From assembly GCA_000995845.1 (NCBI GenBank), contig LCEZ01000026.1:1-10774 (forward strand): a stretch of DNA of 10,774 nucleotides. The letters run 5' to 3'. Positions 10,226 through 10,774 of this stretch are shown piece by piece. Source of the DNA: Parcubacteria group bacterium GW2011_GWD2_43_10. Lineage in GTDB: Bacteria; Patescibacteriota; Patescibacteriia; Veblenbacterales; UBA10138. The position numbers and the translations under genes are program-made. Below the pieces are notes generated by a model. The model was not told where the DNA came from, searched no databases, and saw nothing but the letters and a program-made list of their open reading frames with translations. The stretch's first letter is position 1, and each line of letters begins with the position of its first letter.

Positions 10226-10774
10226 ACTTTTTGCCGCCCCGGTAAAATTTAGCGGCTGATTCTGGTGATACCGGATTAACTACAATTCCTGAGCCTATTT
10301 CCACCCCGGCCCAGGCACTGCCGCGCGGGGTTATTTTTATATACAGGTGCTGATCCTCGTCATGCACCACCTGATGAAAATAATAATTGTAAGAAAGGTT
10401 GAGCTGGTGCACGATTTTACCAACTACCCGATGCAAAACACGGGCAAATGACAATCGTTCGGCCGGATTTAAATTTGTTACATTATCCAAATGCCGCTTG
10501 GGCATTATCCAAATCTCATAATTATAAAGTGAGGCATAGGGCGTAAAGGCTAATATATATTGATCTTCATAAACGCGCCTCGGGCCCTTACTTTCTTCTT
10601 TGATAACATCACAATAAACACAACGGCCGGTCTTTAATTTATATGCCTGCACTCGCTGTGATTTGTCCAACAAATGCGGCGGAATAAAGCCCGTGGCAAA
10701 AATCTGAGAATGAGCATGCTGCAGCGAAGCCCCGGCCCGGCCACCGTTATTTTTAAAAATTAATATATATTCCA
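10224..10774 (-). CDS. GalT-like HIT-superfamily nucleotidyltransferase, C-terminal part
   Basis: The gene runs past the right edge; the last 182 residues are visible. The open frame continues without a stop to 10774, so TTG 10673 is not the start. The left-most visible part contains NNGGRAGASL followed by QHAHSQIFATGF (about 10674-10751). This is the H-x-H active-site strand of the GalT branch, whose second histidine forms the covalent nucleotidyl intermediate. A second HIT-like half follows: C-x-x-C in RCVYCDVI (a possible zinc site), FTPYASLYNYEIWIMPKRH, and HLYIKITPR ending AGVEIGSGIVVNPVSPE, typical of GalT-like C-termini. It may act as galactose-1-phosphate (or other hexose-1-phosphate) uridylyltransferase, but ADP-sugar or AP4A-type activities occur in related proteins. 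Exact substrate cannot be set from this part. Confidence 0.88.
   Translation of the reverse strand, partial: EYILIFKNNGGRAGASLQHAHSQIFATGFIPPHLLDKSQRVQAYKLKTGRCVYCDVIKEESKGPRRVYEDQYILAFTPYASLYNYEIWIMPKRHLDNVTNLNPAERLSFARVLHRVVGKIVHQLNLSYNYYFHQVVHDEDQHLYIKITPRGSAWAGVEIGSGIVVNPVSPESAAKFYRGGKK

Noticed and set aside
1..10774. Alternative genetic code with TGA as a sense codon
   Set aside because: TGA ends the hydrolase and the desaturase at the expected family lengths and is not seen inside genes.
1..10774. CRISPR array, insertion sequence or phage module
   Set aside because: No regularly spaced direct repeats, no transposase or integrase and no phage proteins were found in any frame.

Overview
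The window looks like a chromosomal segment from a small-genome bacterium, most likely of the Candidate Phyla Radiation (Patescibacteria). The inference rests on several things together: a Rel (p)ppGpp enzyme that stops right after its TGS domain, tRNAs with encoded CCA, many short self-palindromic repeats between genes, Shine-Dalgarno-poor starts with promoters almost touching the start codon, and a mix of conserved genes with unassignable small membrane proteins. TGA is a normal stop codon in several genes (for example at 7257-7259 and 10168-10170), so the recoded lineages that read TGA as glycine are unlikely. No transposase, phage gene, CRISPR array or rRNA was seen.

Layout. 1-488 holds no convincing gene, only palindromes and hairpins. 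489-969 has two small membrane-anchored proteins (99 and 39 aa), each with a good ribosome binding site, then a terminator. 1147-2271 is an exported 374-aa protein of unknown function; it sits between two copies of a 49-bp sequence (45/49 identical), each beginning inside a terminator T-tract and carrying a promoter-like pair. 2415-3896 is rel. It converges on the parA-parB partition operon (minus strand, 5878 to 3945); the two par genes are split by about 240 bp containing a highly folded GC-rich element and a 22-bp perfect palindrome. parA and the tRNA-Leu locus are driven by divergent promoters whose -35 boxes overlap.

5961-7864 is the most unusual part. It contains tRNA-Leu(CAA), an alpha/beta hydrolase gene, initiator tRNA-fMet and elongator tRNA-Met(CAT). 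tRNA-Leu and elongator tRNA-Met are each surrounded by broken pieces of tRNA. Around tRNA-Met the pieces line up, in order, as a second tRNA-Met-like cloverleaf about 412 nt long. Its stem halves are preserved, its D, anticodon and T loops hold hairpin-rich inserts, and the intact tRNA-Met, bounded by a 15-bp inverted repeat, lies in its anticodon loop.

7950-10774 contains a DUF378-like small membrane protein, a DUF457/YdjM-like membrane protein, an NlpC/P60 cysteine peptidase (convergent with the previous gene, overlapping stop codons, apparently leaderless mRNA), a membrane fatty-acyl desaturase, and the C-terminal part of a GalT-like HIT-superfamily nucleotidyltransferase that runs off the right edge.

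Functionally the window combines stress signalling (rel), chromosome partition (parAB), translation (tRNAs), and cell-envelope or lipid functions (NlpC/P60, desaturase, several membrane proteins). The neighbours do not form one pathway. The parts most likely to reward follow-up are the nested tRNA loci, the repeated terminator-promoter segment around the unknown exported protein, and the element inside parAB.
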